In this document: positions 5,448 to 5,464 of the stretch, piece after piece
Layout: each line of letters starts with the position of its first letter
How positions within the stretch are numbered: the stretch's first letter is position 1
Assembly: GCA_937898445.1 (NCBI GenBank)
Contig: CALEJY010000075.1
Coordinates: 1-5,464 of the forward strand
Direction of reading: 5' to 3'
DNA length: 5,464 nt
Origin: an uncultured Candidatus Melainabacteria bacterium
GTDB lineage: Bacteria; Cyanobacteriota; Vampirovibrionia; Gastranaerophilales; Gastranaerophilaceae
Made by a program: the position numbers and the translations under genes
The notes under the pieces: model-generated
What the model was told of the DNA's origin: nothing
The model's database searches: none
Seen by the model: only the letters and a program-made list of their open reading frames with translations

Positions 5448-5464
5448 TACTCTCAATATGTAGT

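Overview
The window is AT-rich and looks like an uncultured gut bacterium of the Cyanobacteria-related Vampirovibrionia/Melainabacteria (Gastranaerophilales). That placement is my inference. It rests on a prepilin-like protein whose N-terminus reads FTLAEVLITLGIIGV followed by an Ala-rich helix (a signature heavily expanded in those genomes, from memory), on two orphan membrane-associated proteins of the kind common there, and on the low GC. No database search was possible.

Layout, left to right: (i) 1-242, the 3' end of a + strand pseudopilin-like gene; (ii) 250-1869, a - strand gene for a 539-residue multi-helix protein of unknown function with an Asn/Gln-rich linker and four degenerate EF-hand-like loops; (iii) 1870-2060, a 191-bp divergent intergenic region with repeated TTTTGTTA words, an inverted 8-mer and a plausible promoter; (iv) 2061-2864, a + strand gene for a 267-residue orphan membrane protein; (v) 2865-3695, a - strand full-length type IV/type II pseudopilin, paralogous at its C-terminus to the protein in (i); (vi) 3764-4813, - strand chorismate synthase (aroC); (vii) 4880-5356, - strand secreted small NTF2-like protein with a strong extended -10 promoter upstream.

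The first four genes form a mirror-like arrangement: pilin and orphan membrane protein converge with a 7-bp gap on the left, and orphan membrane protein and pilin converge with directly abutting stop codons on the right. The two orphan genes diverge from a shared control region. No intrinsic terminator is visible at either convergent junction.

The most unusual stretch is about 3590-3779, between the pilin body and aroC. A 19-bp palindromic repeat occurs twice, 171 bp apart. One copy supplies the aroC stop codon; the other, together with four tandem heptamers (AGTGAAA type), lies inside the apparent pilin leader-peptide coding sequence. The pilin therefore has an unusually long predicted leader (44 residues from the first ATG), largely built from repeat DNA. 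Copy-number change of the heptamer would shift the pilin reading frame. Functional links among the genes beyond this are not established: aroC is a housekeeping shikimate-pathway gene, and the pilins and secreted protein are envelope or exported products.
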